Assembly (NCBI GenBank): GCA_900546115.1
Contig: URBQ01000003.1
Location: forward strand, 1-64,000
Reading direction: 5' to 3'
Source: an uncultured Collinsella sp.
GTDB lineage: Bacteria; Actinomycetota; Coriobacteriia; Coriobacteriales; Coriobacteriaceae
Length of the DNA stretch: 64,000 nt
The notes beneath the pieces were generated by a model. That model had not been told where the DNA came from. It did no database searches and was given only the letters and a program-made list of their open reading frames with translations. Position 1 is the stretch's first letter. Each line of letters starts with the position of its first letter. A program made the position numbers and the translations under genes. Positions 25,329-34,677 of this stretch are shown one piece after another.

Positions 25329-26302
25329 TGACGATTCTTGCCGTCGCCGCCGGGTTCGCGGCCGACCTTGCCTTCGGCGACCCGCGCTGGCTTCCCCATC
25401 CCGTCGTCGCCATGGGGCGCGCGATCACGTGGGCCGAAGGCCGCCTGCGGGGCGCATTCCCGCAAACGTCCGCGGGCACGCGCGCCGCAGGGCTTGTGCT
25501 CGCCGTGGCGCTTCCGCTTGCGTGTGGGCTTTTGACCTGGGGAATCCTGCATCTTTGCGGCATGGTTCACTCCGGCTTGCGCTTCGTGGCCGAGACATGG
25601 GCGAGCTATCAGATTCTCGCGGCATGCGAGCTGCGCCGCCAGAGCCTGGCCGTTGCCCGCGCGTTCTCGAAGGGCGGACTTGTCGCGGCGCGCGAAGCCG
25701 TCGGGCTCATCGTGGGACGTGACACGTCTGTTCTCGACGAGCAGGGCGTCGCGCGCGCCGCCGTGGAAACGGTGGCGGAGAACGCGAGCGACGGTGTCAT
25801 CGCGCCGCTTTTCTACCTTATGATCGGGGGTGCGCCTTTGGGCATGGCGTACAAGGCGGTGAACACGCTCGACAGCATGGTGGGCTACAAAAACGAGCGC
25901 TACATCGACTTCGGCTGCGCCTCGGCGCGCCTCGACGATGCCGTGAACTGGATTCCCTCGCGGTTATCGGCCCTGTTCATGATCGCCGTGTGCCCGATCG
26001 TCGGGCTCGACGCGCGCGGGGCGGCGCGCATCTGGCGCCGCGACAGGCGTCGCCATGCGAGCCCGAACGCGGCGCAGACCGAGTCGGCGTGCGCGGGTGC
26101 GCTCGGACTGCGCCTGGCAGGACCCGCGGTGTATTTCGGCAAGCTCGTTGAGAAACCGACGATAGGCGACGCGTCCCGCGAAATCGAGTGGGGCGACATC
26201 GCCCGGGCGACAAGGCTCATGCTCGCCGCGTCCGTATGCGCGCTCGTCGTCTTCGGCGCCGCGCGCGCGGCGGTCGTGCTCGCCGTGGGGGCGATGGCAT
26301 GA
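25328..26302 (+). CDS. cbiB: Adenosylcobinamide-phosphate synthase
   Basis: CbiB attaches aminopropanol phosphate to adenosylcobyric acid at the membrane. The 324-residue protein shows AFGDPRWLPHPVVAMGRAI, GRDTSVLDEQGVARAAVETV, ENASDGVIAPLFYLMIGGAP and AYKAVNTLDSMVGYKNERY, all diagnostic, with several membrane segments. ATG at 25328 and GTG at 25325 are both possible starts; each overlaps the preceding stop. Confidence 0.93.
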   Translation: MTILAVAAGFAADLAFGDPRWLPHPVVAMGRAITWAEGRLRGAFPQTSAGTRAAGLVLAVALPLACGLLTWGILHLCGMVHSGLRFVAETWASYQILAACELRRQSLAVARAFSKGGLVAAREAVGLIVGRDTSVLDEQGVARAAVETVAENASDGVIAPLFYLMIGGAPLGMAYKAVNTLDSMVGYKNERYIDFGCASARLDDAVNWIPSRLSALFMIAVCPIVGLDARGAARIWRRDRRRHASPNAAQTESACAGALGLRLAGPAVYFGKLVEKPTIGDASREIEWGDIARATRLMLAASVCALVVFGAARAAVVLAVGAMA

Positions 26303-27522
26303 GGGAAGATCACGCCGCGCCCCGGGCTGCCGGGGGAATCCTGCGCGCCCGCACGCATGGGGGCAGCGCGCAATCGCTCGGCATCGCTTGCGAAGGGGGT
26401 GCCTCCGACCTCATTGACTTCTCGGTGAACGTGAATCCGGCAGGCCCCTCGCCGCGCGCCGTCGCCGCAGCTTGCAAGGCGCTTTCTCGAATCGACGCCT
26501 ACCCCGATAGGGAAAGCCTCGCCCTCGTTCGCGCGCTAGCGCGCGACCAGGGCATTCCCGAAGATACTATCGTCTGCGGCGCGGGCGCGTCCGACATCAT
26601 CTGGCGGCTCGCCGCGGCGGTGCGCTCGAAACGCCTCGTCGTGTGCGCGCCGACGTTCTCTGAATATGCGGAGGCGGCATCGTACTACGGCGCATGCGTG
26701 CAGGAGTTCCCGCTCTCCGAAGCGGACGACTTCGACGTGCCTGCCTCCTTCGCCCGCGCGATCGAGGGGCCGAGAGACGTGGCGTACCTCTGCAATCCGA
26801 ACAACCCGACGGGGCGCCTCGTCGACCCCCGTGTGATCGATGCTGCGGCCTGCCGCTGCGAGCAGGTGGGCGCGCTGCTCGTCGTGGACGAGTGCTTTCT
26901 CGGATTTGCGCCCGACGCCCGCGAAAGGAGCGTGGCCGCACGCGCCGCGTGTTCGCGCCATGTGGCCGTGCTCTCCGCGTTCACCAAGCTCTACGGAATG
27001 GCGGGGTTGCGGTTGGGATATCTGATCAGCGGAAACGCCCAACTCATCGAGGGGATTCGCCGGGCGGGGCAGGCGTGGCCCGTCTCCTCGGTCGCCGAGG
27101 CCGCGGGCATCGCCGCCCTGGAGGACGTTGAATACGTCTCGCGCACGCGCGATGTATTGGCGGGCGAGCGAGCGTGGCTTTCCCACGAGCTCTCCTCGCT
27201 CGGGCTTTCCGTCGTGCCGTCGGATGCGAACTTCCTTTTAGTCCGCACGCCGGCGAAAGACATCCCCGAGCGCCTGTATAAACAGGGGGTTTTGGTCCGC
27301 ACGTGCGACTCGTTTTCGGTACTGTCCCGTTTCTGGTGCCGCGTCGCGGTGCGCACGCGCAAGGAGAATGCCCGGCTTGCGATGGCGTTCAGCCGCGTGC
27401 TTCGGGCGGAAGGTGCATCGGGCGAAGGCGAACCCGACGAACGGGGCGGCGCTTCTTTCAGCGGCGCTATGGCGGGCGCGGATGGCCGAGGCTCGGCGAA
27501 GGAGGTCGATACCCGTGGGTAG
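26299..27522 (+). CDS. cobD: L-threonine-O-3-phosphate decarboxylase
   Basis: CobD makes (R)-1-amino-2-propanol phosphate, the substrate of CbiB. The 407-residue fold-type I PLP enzyme resembles histidinol-phosphate aminotransferase: THGGSAQSLGI at the start, DFSVNVNPAGPS, CGAGASDIIWRLAAAV, LCNPNNPTGRL, VVDECFLGFAPD and AFTKLYGMAGLRLGY with the PLP-lysine. Position right after cbiB and before cbiP favours CobD over HisC. The last 30 residues are Gly/Glu rich and unlike the family. Confidence 0.87.
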   Translation: MREDHAAPRAAGGILRARTHGGSAQSLGIACEGGASDLIDFSVNVNPAGPSPRAVAAACKALSRIDAYPDRESLALVRALARDQGIPEDTIVCGAGASDIIWRLAAAVRSKRLVVCAPTFSEYAEAASYYGACVQEFPLSEADDFDVPASFARAIEGPRDVAYLCNPNNPTGRLVDPRVIDAAACRCEQVGALLVVDECFLGFAPDARERSVAARAACSRHVAVLSAFTKLYGMAGLRLGYLISGNAQLIEGIRRAGQAWPVSSVAEAAGIAALEDVEYVSRTRDVLAGERAWLSHELSSLGLSVVPSDANFLLVRTPAKDIPERLYKQGVLVRTCDSFSVLSRFWCRVAVRTRKENARLAMAFSRVLRAEGASGEGEPDERGGASFSGAMAGADGRGSAKEVDTRG

Positions 27523-29014
27523 GGCGAAGCCCATCATGATCCAGGGCACCATGTCGAACGCGGGGAAGAGCCTGCTTGCGGCTGGGCTGTGCCGCGTACT
27601 TTCGCAGGACGGCCTGCGCGTGACTCCCTTCAAGAGCCAGAACATGGCACTCAACAGCGGTGTCACGGCCGACGGGCTCGAGATGGGGCGCGCCCAGATC
27701 ATGCAGGCCGAGGCGTGCGGCATCGCGCCCGACGTGCGCATGAACCCCATCCTGCTCAAGCCCGAAAGCGGCCACCGAAGCCAGCTCATCGTGGCCGGCA
27801 AGGCGCAGGGAGCCTTCGCTGCGAGGGACTACTTCGCGCGAAAGAAGGCGCTCATGCCGCAGATTTTGGAGGCGTTCGATTCGCTCGCGGAGGAAAACGA
27901 CGTCATCGTCATCGAGGGCGCCGGCAGCCCCGCCGAAATCAACCTTGCCGAAAACGACATCGTCAACATGGGGCTCGCGCGCGCCGTGTCCTCCCCCGTG
28001 CTGCTCGCGGGCGACATCGACCCGGGCGGGGTGTTTGCCCAGCTCTACGGCACGGTCGCGCTCCTTGCGCCCGAGGACCGCGCGCTTTTGCGGGGGCTTG
28101 TGGTGAACAAGTTCCGCGGCGATGTGGAAATCCTGCGCCCGGGTTTGGCCCCGCTCGAGAAGATGTGCGGGGTTCCCGTCGTGGGGGTCGTGCCGTATCT
28201 TACGCTCGACCTGGACGACGAGGACTCGCTCGCGCCGCGCCTATCTGCCCGCGAGGCGCGCGGCGTCATCGACGTCGCCGTCGTGCGTCTTCCGCATCTG
28301 TCGAACTTCACCGACTTCGACCCGCTTTCGCGCGTGCCCGGCGTGGGCGTGCGCTACGTTTCCTCGACGACCGATCTGGGCCGACCCGACCTGGTGGTGC
28401 TTCCCGGCTCGAAGACTACGCTCGACGACGCGCGCTGGCTTGCGGCTAGCGGCATCGGGGCCTGTGTACGCGCGCTTTCGGGCACGGGCACGCCGGTGCT
28501 CGGCATATGCGGAGGCTACCAGCTTTTGGGAGACGAGCTTTCCGACCCGCACGGCAGGGAAGGCGCTGGCACCGCGCGCGGGCTCGGGCTCATCCCTGCA
28601 AGTACGGTGTTCAAGGAGGAAAAGCGCCTCGCCCAGTCTGAGCTGCGCATCACGGGCGCCCAAGGCGCGTTCTCGGCGTGGAACGGCATGACGGCGCGCG
28701 GGTACGAGATTCACGACGGCGAAACGACCGTCTCCTGCGCTCCTGCGGGCACGATTGGCGGCAAACCAGAAGGCGCGGCCTGCGGAAACGTGTTCGGAAC
28801 CTATCTCCACGGCCTGTTCGACGAACCGGGGGTGGCGCTCGCCCTCGCGCGCTCGCTCGCGCGCATGCGCGGCCTGCCCGAGAACGTCGTGGGTGCTGCG
28901 GGCGCGGCGTCCGCGGCCGATCACCGTGCGCGCGAGTTCGACCGCCTGGCCGACGTCGTGCGCGGGGCGCTCGACATGGAGTATGTCTACCGCATTATCG
29001 AGGAGGGCGTATGA
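27515..29014 (+). CDS. cbiP: Cobyric acid synthase
   Basis: CbiP amidates the b, d, e and g side chains of adenosylcobyrinate diamide. The 499-residue protein has PIMIQGTMSNAGKSLLAAGLCR, FKSQNMALNSGVTADGLEMGRAQIMQAEA, VIEGAGSPAEINL and DIDPGGVFAQLYGT, plus the glutaminase nucleophile region LGICGGYQLLGDEL and the late GTYLHGLFDE. The GTG at 27515 is preceded by AAGGAGG and overlaps the end of cobD. Confidence 0.94.
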   Translation: MGRAKPIMIQGTMSNAGKSLLAAGLCRVLSQDGLRVTPFKSQNMALNSGVTADGLEMGRAQIMQAEACGIAPDVRMNPILLKPESGHRSQLIVAGKAQGAFAARDYFARKKALMPQILEAFDSLAEENDVIVIEGAGSPAEINLAENDIVNMGLARAVSSPVLLAGDIDPGGVFAQLYGTVALLAPEDRALLRGLVVNKFRGDVEILRPGLAPLEKMCGVPVVGVVPYLTLDLDDEDSLAPRLSAREARGVIDVAVVRLPHLSNFTDFDPLSRVPGVGVRYVSSTTDLGRPDLVVLPGSKTTLDDARWLAASGIGACVRALSGTGTPVLGICGGYQLLGDELSDPHGREGAGTARGLGLIPASTVFKEEKRLAQSELRITGAQGAFSAWNGMTARGYEIHDGETTVSCAPAGTIGGKPEGAACGNVFGTYLHGLFDEPGVALALARSLARMRGLPENVVGAAGAASAADHRAREFDRLADVVRGALDMEYVYRIIEEGV

Positions 29015-29526
29015 TCCACGTGTATCATGGCGACGGCAAAGGCAAGACCACGGCGGCGATGGGCCTCGCCCTTCGCATGCTCGCTGCAGGCCGCCGCGTC
29101 GTCGTCGTGCAGTTCCTGAAAGACGGCGAAAGCGGGGAGGTGCGCCTGCTCGCCGAGCATTTCGGCGTGCCCGTGTTCGCGGGGAAGGCGTCGGACAAGT
29201 TTACCTGGTCGATGACGTCGGAAGAACTTGCCGCGACGTGCGAGCTGCACGATGGGAACCTCGCTTCCGCGCTCGCCGAGCTCGAGGGCGCGCAAGAGGG
29301 GCTGCTCGTGCTCGACGAGGCGCTCGACGCGCTTTCGAAGGGGCTTGTCGACGAGGCGCTCGTGGACCGCGCGCTCGATATGTCCGCGCGCGGCGTCGAA
29401 GTAGCGCTCACCGGGCGCGCGCCTTCCCGCAAGATCGTGGAGAAGGCCGACTACATAACCGAGATGCGGTGCGAGAAACATCCCTACGAGCAGGGGATAT
29501 GTGCAAGGGAAGGAGTGGAGTACTAG
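29011..29526 (+). CDS. btuR: Cob(I)alamin / cobyrinic acid a,c-diamide adenosyltransferase (BtuR type)
   Basis: This enzyme adds the upper adenosyl ligand. The 171-residue protein has the P-loop YHGDGKGKTTAAMG, VVVVQFLKDG, VLDEALDALSKGLVDEA and VALTGRAPSRKIVEKADYITEM, matching the CobO/BtuR family. It overlaps cbiP by ATGA and ends one base before cbiC. Confidence 0.93.
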   Translation: MIHVYHGDGKGKTTAAMGLALRMLAAGRRVVVVQFLKDGESGEVRLLAEHFGVPVFAGKASDKFTWSMTSEELAATCELHDGNLASALAELEGAQEGLLVLDEALDALSKGLVDEALVDRALDMSARGVEVALTGRAPSRKIVEKADYITEMRCEKHPYEQGICAREGVEY

Positions 29527-30168
29527 ATGGATTCCAAGGAGATGGCGCCCGGCGACATCGAGCGGCGCAGCTTCGAGATCATCACCGAAGAGCTCGGCGG
29601 CCGCACGTTCCCGCCGCTCGAAGAGCCCGTCGTGAAGCGCGTCATCCACACCACTGCCGACTTCTCGTACGCCGATTCCCTCGTGTTCACCCATGACGCC
29701 GCGCACTGTGCGCTCGACGCACTGCGCGCAGGGGCCACGGTGCTCACCGACACGAACATGGCGCTCGCAGGCATAAGCAAGCCCGCGCTCGCGAAGCTCG
29801 GCTGCAAGGCCGTGTGCTACATGGCCGACCCTGATGTCGCCGCGGCTGCGCGCGCCGCGGGCACGACTCGCGCCGTTGCGAGCATGGACAAAGCTAGCGG
29901 CATCGAGGGTCCGCTCATCGTGGCCGTCGGCAACGCTCCCACAGCACTTCTGCGCCTCGCCGAGCTCATGGACGCGGGGAAGATCGCGCCCGCGCTCGTC
30001 GTTGGGGTGCCGGTCGGGTTTGTGAACGTGGTCGAGGCGAAAGAGGAGTTACTCGCGCGACGCGTGCCGGCCATCGTCGCGAGGGGTCGCAAGGGCGGCT
30101 CGAACGTGGCGGCCGCCATTATGAACGCGCTGCTCTACCAGATCACGCGCCCAGGCGGCCCGAAGTGA
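29527..30168 (+). CDS. cbiC: Cobalt-precorrin-8 methylmutase
   Basis: CbiC shifts the C11 methyl to C12, forming cobyrinate. The 213-residue protein shows the catalytic RVIHTTADFSYAD (His41), TDTNMALAGISKPAL and VGVPVGFVNVVEAKEEL. Its start codon directly follows the btuR stop. Confidence 0.94.
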   Translation: MDSKEMAPGDIERRSFEIITEELGGRTFPPLEEPVVKRVIHTTADFSYADSLVFTHDAAHCALDALRAGATVLTDTNMALAGISKPALAKLGCKAVCYMADPDVAAAARAAGTTRAVASMDKASGIEGPLIVAVGNAPTALLRLAELMDAGKIAPALVVGVPVGFVNVVEAKEELLARRVPAIVARGRKGGSNVAAAIMNALLYQITRPGGPK

Positions 30169-30938
30169 CGGCGCCCGCATCCGCGCCGGCGCTGCGCATC
30201 TTCGCCGGCACCACCGAGGGCCGCCTTCTGTGCGAATGGGCGAGCGGGGCGGGCATCCCCGCCCGTACCTATGCGGCAACCGAGTACGGAGGCGAGCTTT
30301 TGGGCGAGCTTCCAGGCATCGAGGTGCATGCGGGCAGGCTCGACGAGGCTGACATGGAGCGCGAGCTTTCCGGCGCGCGCATCGTTGTCGACGCCACGCA
30401 CCCCTTCGCTACGCTTGCAAGCGGCAACATCCGGGCCGCTTCGCTCGCCGTGGGTGCACGATGCCTGCGCCTTGCGCGCCCGGTCGAGGCGCTGCCCAAA
30501 GGCGTCGTGTCGGTCGCGTCGATCGCCTGCGCGGCGCGCTTTCTCTCCGAGAACCCGGGTCGCGCTCTTCTCACGACGGGGAGCAAGGAGCTTGCTCCCT
30601 ACACGCGCGTCGCCGATTTCGCGGAGCGCTTCTTCGTGCGCGTGCTCCCGCTGCCCAGTGCTATAACGAAGTGCATCGACGCGGGGTTTTCGCCGTCGCA
30701 CGTCATCGGCATGCAGGGACCCTTCACCCGCGAGCTCAACGAGGCGATGCTTCGGCAGGTGGGCGCCCAGTGGCTTGTGACCAAGGACTCGGGAACCGTA
30801 GGCGGCACGGCCGAGAAGCTCGCCTCCGCGCGCGACGTGGGAGCGCGCTGCATCGTGGTCACCCGTCCCGCCGAGGGAGGCGGGGCCCTTTCGCTTCGGG
30901 AAGTGGAAGACGCGCTCTTACGGGAGTTCGCGCGCTAG
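30165..30938 (+). CDS. cbiJ: Cobalt-precorrin-6A reductase
   Basis: CbiJ reduces the macrocycle with a nicotinamide cofactor. The 257-residue protein has FAGTTEGRLLCEWA, VVDATHPFATLASGNI, LTTGSKELAPY, IGMQGPFTRELNEAML and VTKDSGTVGGTAEKL. The GTG at 30165 overlaps cbiC by GTGA. It is the last of the 17 cobalamin genes; no clear terminator follows. Confidence 0.93.
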   Translation: MTAPASAPALRIFAGTTEGRLLCEWASGAGIPARTYAATEYGGELLGELPGIEVHAGRLDEADMERELSGARIVVDATHPFATLASGNIRAASLAVGARCLRLARPVEALPKGVVSVASIACAARFLSENPGRALLTTGSKELAPYTRVADFAERFFVRVLPLPSAITKCIDAGFSPSHVIGMQGPFTRELNEAMLRQVGAQWLVTKDSGTVGGTAEKLASARDVGARCIVVTRPAEGGGALSLREVEDALLREFAR

Positions 30939-31148
30939 GCGCTTGCCGCACCTGCGCGCCCTCCCGCCCGCGTGGGGGGGTGTTCCTGTAGTTCTGTCAA
31001 GAAGGATTCGCCCTTTCGATAGGCGTTTTTGGCAATGCTGACGCAGGCCCTGCCGGGCCCAGGCCGACTTCGGCGAGGCCGATCTCTACGTTTCCGGCGT
31101 CCGCACCCCCAAACGGTCCCTAATTCGCCGCAACTTGTTGGTGGTGGC
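30939..31148. other. Right junction of the cobalamin island, non-coding
   Basis: About 210 bases between cbiJ and the convergent MacB-type permease gene. No gene is supported. The left part keeps the G+C-rich island style and the right end carries a half-copy of a palindromic repeat (31115-31135). A short minus-strand reading frame was not recognised. Confidence 0.5.
31115..31135 (+). repeat. Half-copy of an intergenic palindromic repeat
   Basis: These 21 bases match 17 of 21 positions of the right arm of the palindrome at 47375-47395 (shared core CCGCAACT). The partner arm is missing here, so it looks like a broken element at the island edge. Confidence 0.5.
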
Positions 31149-32363
31149 TTACTGGTAGCGTAGGCACTCCACCGGGTTGAGCTTTGCCGCGCGGCGAGCG
31201 GGGTAGAAGCCAAAGATCACGCCGATGCCGACGGAGACGCCGAAGGCCAGCAGCACCGTGGCGATTGAAAAGCTCGGTGTGATCTCCCCACTGGCACCGA
31301 GCTCGTTGAGAACCCCTGATCCTGCGGCAAACATCGCGAGGCCCCAGGCCAGCAGATAGCCAATCAGGACACCCAGCAGGCCACCGGTGACGCACAGCGC
31401 CGAGGACTCGGCCAAAAACTGCGCGGTGATATCGCGGCGACTGGCGCCCAAGGCACGGCGAATACCGATCTCGCGGATGCGCTCAGTCACGTTGGTAAGC
31501 ATCATATTCATAATGCCGATTCCGCCGACAAGCAGTGAGATACTGGCGACAGCGCCCATGATGAGCGAGAAGGCGCCCATAAACGAGTTGAGTGCATCGA
31601 TGGCGCTTTTCATGGAGGTCGCCGATACGCTGTCGTACTCATCATCCTCCGAGATGCCCTTCATCGCGCGCACCTTAGACTCGATGGTCTTGCAGAGCTC
31701 GTCCATGTCTGTGCCCTCGGCGGCAAGTGCCGTCGCGCTGGGGAATGAAGGATTCTCGTCGCCAAACAGGCCGGAGATGGTTTCGCGTGGCATATATAGC
31801 GTGAGCGAGCCCATGGAGTCGCTGCCGCCATCAATCACGCCTACAATCTGCACCTCGCCGTTGGACACCTTGATGGTTTTCCCCAGTGCGTCCTGTTCGT
31901 TGCCGTAAAGCTGATCGGCGCCGCCGCGGCTGATGAGCGCCACGCGCGAGGCTGATTGAGACTCTGCCTGTGAATAGACACGTCCCGCAACGAGCTTGCT
32001 GGCGCCCACGGCATCGAGCATGTCGCTATCGACGCCGTGTGCCATGACGGTATAGCTTTTATCCCCGACCTTGTACTCGGAATAGGCGCTATCGACGATG
32101 CCGATCTGCTCAATCTGCGGCACCAGTTTGCGAAGCTTTTCCACATCCGAATCGGTGAGTTCTTGGGACGAATAGATCTCTACCATGCGGGCTGCATTGA
32201 GGCCCAGGCTGTTGACCAGGCTGTTTTGGATGCCGCCGATGAGCGAAGTCATGGCGATGACCGAGGCGATGCCAATGACGATGCCAAGGATGGTGAGCAG
32301 GCTGCGTCCCTTGTTGGCCTCGAGCGAGTGAAGGGCTTCTTGGACAAGATCGCGGGTGCTCAT
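31149..32363 (-). CDS. MacB-type ABC transporter permease (FtsX-like)
   Basis: A 404-residue permease with one N-terminal membrane helix (LLTILGIVIGIASVIAM), a large extracellular domain and three C-terminal helices (SLIMGAVASISLLVGGIGIMNMM, then two more). The MacB/FtsX landmark TERIREIGIRRALGASRRDI is present, and RAAKLNPVECLRYQ ends the protein. It is the last gene of a tripartite operon with ATPase and adaptor, overlapping the ATPase gene by ATGA. Substrates of such pumps include peptides, toxins and macrolide-like compounds; none is indicated here. Confidence 0.9.
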   Translation of the reverse strand: MSTRDLVQEALHSLEANKGRSLLTILGIVIGIASVIAMTSLIGGIQNSLVNSLGLNAARMVEIYSSQELTDSDVEKLRKLVPQIEQIGIVDSAYSEYKVGDKSYTVMAHGVDSDMLDAVGASKLVAGRVYSQAESQSASRVALISRGGADQLYGNEQDALGKTIKVSNGEVQIVGVIDGGSDSMGSLTLYMPRETISGLFGDENPSFPSATALAAEGTDMDELCKTIESKVRAMKGISEDDEYDSVSATSMKSAIDALNSFMGAFSLIMGAVASISLLVGGIGIMNMMLTNVTERIREIGIRRALGASRRDITAQFLAESSALCVTGGLLGVLIGYLLAWGLAMFAAGSGVLNELGASGEITPSFSIATVLLAFGVSVGIGVIFGFYPARRAAKLNPVECLRYQ

Positions 32364-33133
32364 TCCTTCGCTCCCTTCGGCTGATTGGTGGATGTCGAAA
32401 TCGTGGGCAGGGCGTTCACGGCCCCGCGTAACGTATTCGGTGTATGCGCGACATATGCGCCGTCATGGATTCGCCCGTCACGGATGGTTACGGCTCGATC
32501 GGCCTCGGCGGCGATGCCGGGGTCATGCGTGATGAGTACGATGGTCTTGCCGCGTTTCTGGAGCTTGTGGAAGGTTTCCATGACGAGCGCCCCGGTTGTC
32601 GAGTCTAGATTTCCCGTTGGCTCGTCGGCCAAAATGATGGGCGGGTCGTTGACGAGGGCGCGCGCGATGGCGACGCGCTGCATCTGTCCGCCCGAGAGTT
32701 CCGATATGCGGTGGTCCCAATGGTCGACCGGCAGTGTGACGGCTTGCAGCGCGTGCACGGCGCGCATCTCGCGCTGGCTACGCGGCACATTGGTGTAGGA
32801 CAGCGGCAGCATGACGTTTTCGATCACCGTCAGACGCGGCAGCAAGTTAAAACTCTGAAAGACAAAGCCGATGCTCAGCGCGCGCACCTCGGTGAGCTCA
32901 TCATCGTCGAGCTCGGCGACGTTGAGCCCTTGCAGGAAGTAATCGCCCGCCGTCGGTTTGTCCAGGCAGCCCAGGATGTTCATGAGTGTCGACTTGCCCG
33001 AGCCCGAGGGGCCGGTGATGGCGACGAACTCACCGGGATCTACTGCCAGGCTTACGTTATGCAGGATGTGGGCGCAACCGGCCTCGCTCTCAAAGATGCG
33101 GTGCACGTTGCGGATGTCGATGACGGGACGCAT
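32360..33133 (-). CDS. MacB/LolD-type ABC transporter ATPase
   Basis: A 257-residue ATPase with Walker A GPSGSGKSTLMNILGCLD, Q-loop FVFQSFNLLPRLT, signature LSGGQMQRVAIARALVNDP and Walker B ILADEPTGNLD, the LolD/MacB pattern. About 30 C-terminal residues after the core are Thr/Asn rich. Its start overlaps the adaptor stop (TAATG), so translation is coupled. Confidence 0.92.
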   Translation of the reverse strand: MRPVIDIRNVHRIFESEAGCAHILHNVSLAVDPGEFVAITGPSGSGKSTLMNILGCLDKPTAGDYFLQGLNVAELDDDELTEVRALSIGFVFQSFNLLPRLTVIENVMLPLSYTNVPRSQREMRAVHALQAVTLPVDHWDHRISELSGGQMQRVAIARALVNDPPIILADEPTGNLDSTTGALVMETFHKLQKRGKTIVLITHDPGIAAEADRAVTIRDGRIHDGAYVAHTPNTLRGAVNALPTISTSTNQPKGAKE

Positions 33134-34545
33134 TACTTGCCCTCGTCGGCAGGCATGTTGTCGCCGCCGTCTGCCGTCATGCCTGTGCCGGTATCCGTCA
33201 CGATGGTGTCGCCGTCGCGTAACTTGGTAACCGGGACGTCTGGGTTGATCTCGTTGCCCTGGTCGTCGCGCTTGACCTGCGTCTTACCGACTACAGCCTC
33301 GTTGTCGTTTTGCGTCACGACGGTCACCTTCACGCGGCGCGTCTTCTTGCCTTCCGAATCGGTGGCCAGATTGACGTAATAGTGCTCGCCATCTTCGGTC
33401 ATCAGCGCCATGGTCGGCACCATAACCACGTCGTCGAGCTTCTCGGTCACTACCGAGACCTCGGCAGTCATACCCGGCTTAAGGCGACTGTCGGGTGCTT
33501 CGATGAGGATGTCGACGTTAAAGGTCACGCTGCCGCCGCTACCGGAGCCGGAGTCAGAGTTTGCCACCGAGGCGATAGCCGTGACGGTGCCCTGGCTCAC
33601 GATATCGGGAAACGCGGGATAGGTCACGTTGGCGCTTTGGCCCACGGCGATCTTGGCGATATCCTTTTCGCCCACCTGAACCGTCACCTTCATCTTGGAC
33701 AGGTCGGCGATTTGCATGCACTGCTTGCCGCCGCTCGTGTCGCTTTCACCCATGATCATGCCGCCTGTTACCGTAGCGCCCACCTTGGCGTTGAGCTCCA
33801 CGATGCTGCCCGAGCTGGGGGCCTTTACGGTGCGCTCGGCCGCCTTTGCAGTTGCCTGTTCCAGCGCTGCCTGGGCCGAGGCGAGGTTGCGCTGGGCGGT
33901 CGAGACGGCATTTGCGTTGGCGTTTGCGTCCGATGGACCGGTCGATCCGTCACTGTCCGTTGTCGGTGCGGCCTGTGCGGCCGCGAGTGCCACCTTTGCA
34001 TTGTTCAGGTCTTCCTGGGCGGCCGCGACCGCGCGCTGCGCCTCGTTAACAGCGCTATCGAGCGCGTCGTTCTTAATGGTCATGAGTACGTCGCCCTCGT
34101 TGACGCTCTGTCCGGCATGCACGTTGATCTTTTCAACCGTACCGTCGACAGAAGGGGAGACGACCGATGCCGAGATGGGCTTAAGCTGCCCCTTGGCTTC
34201 GACTGTGGTGGTAAACGTGCCTTCGGTGACCATGTCGGTCACCGGTCCGTTGGTGCCTGCGGGTTGCGCGTTGATGACCAGCGTTGCGATGATAGCAATG
34301 AGCGCGATGGCAACAACGACACCGACGGCGATACCGCGTCGGATGAGCTTTTTGCGCCGACGCTCGGCACGCTTTGCCTTGAGCTTTGCATAGGCTTCTT
34401 CATCGGAGATATCGGTCGAATCGTCGAGACTCGTTTGGGGCTGCTTGTTGTCTGCAGCGCTGATAATCGGCAGGGTCTCGGTGGCATCTTGGGGCATGCG
34501 ATCGGAATCGTCAGGACCCGGATTGATCGTGGGGACCTTGGACAT
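33133..34545 (-). CDS. HlyD/MacA-type efflux adaptor
   Basis: A 470-residue membrane-anchored adaptor. A cytoplasmic N-terminus of about 65 residues is followed by one helix (GIAVGVVVAIALIAIIATLV) and then the lipoyl/barrel-sandwich halves. These flank a long Ala-rich coiled coil (ALDSAVNEAQRAVAAAQEDL and ASAQAALEQATAKAAERTV). MacA-like barrel segments follow (DLSKMKVTVQVGEKDIAKI and PGMTAEVSVVTEKLDDVV). It should link the MacB-type permease to the cell-wall side in this Gram-positive cell. It is the first gene of the operon. No regulator is adjacent. Confidence 0.88.
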   Translation of the reverse strand: MSKVPTINPGPDDSDRMPQDATETLPIISAADNKQPQTSLDDSTDISDEEAYAKLKAKRAERRRKKLIRRGIAVGVVVAIALIAIIATLVINAQPAGTNGPVTDMVTEGTFTTTVEAKGQLKPISASVVSPSVDGTVEKINVHAGQSVNEGDVLMTIKNDALDSAVNEAQRAVAAAQEDLNNAKVALAAAQAAPTTDSDGSTGPSDANANANAVSTAQRNLASAQAALEQATAKAAERTVKAPSSGSIVELNAKVGATVTGGMIMGESDTSGGKQCMQIADLSKMKVTVQVGEKDIAKIAVGQSANVTYPAFPDIVSQGTVTAIASVANSDSGSGSGGSVTFNVDILIEAPDSRLKPGMTAEVSVVTEKLDDVVMVPTMALMTEDGEHYYVNLATDSEGKKTRRVKVTVVTQNDNEAVVGKTQVKRDDQGNEINPDVPVTKLRDGDTIVTDTGTGMTADGGDNMPADEGK

Positions 34546-34579
34546 AGCGTCTCCTTTATCGATATGGCTCCGATAAGTA

Positions 34580-34609
34580 TATACGCCCGTCGCGATAGGC
34601 GGGCGTATA
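34580..34609 (-). terminator. Hairpin between the adaptor gene and the L,D-transpeptidase gene
   Basis: TATACGCCCG (34580-34589) pairs with CGGGCGTATA (34600-34609). The U-run on the minus strand is poor, so it may be an RNA-stabilising or weak terminator structure for the upstream L,D-transpeptidase gene. Confidence 0.45.
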
Positions 34610-34677
34610 GAAGTTGCGGATGACGGTACTGTAAGTTTTGTCGCCGTGCTGTTTACTTGTTGTAGACGTTAGCTGCG

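Noticed and set aside
30935..31213. Minus-strand frame across the right island junction
   Set aside because: It overlaps both cbiJ and the permease gene ends and is Arg/Gly-rich shadow sequence; no domain recognised.
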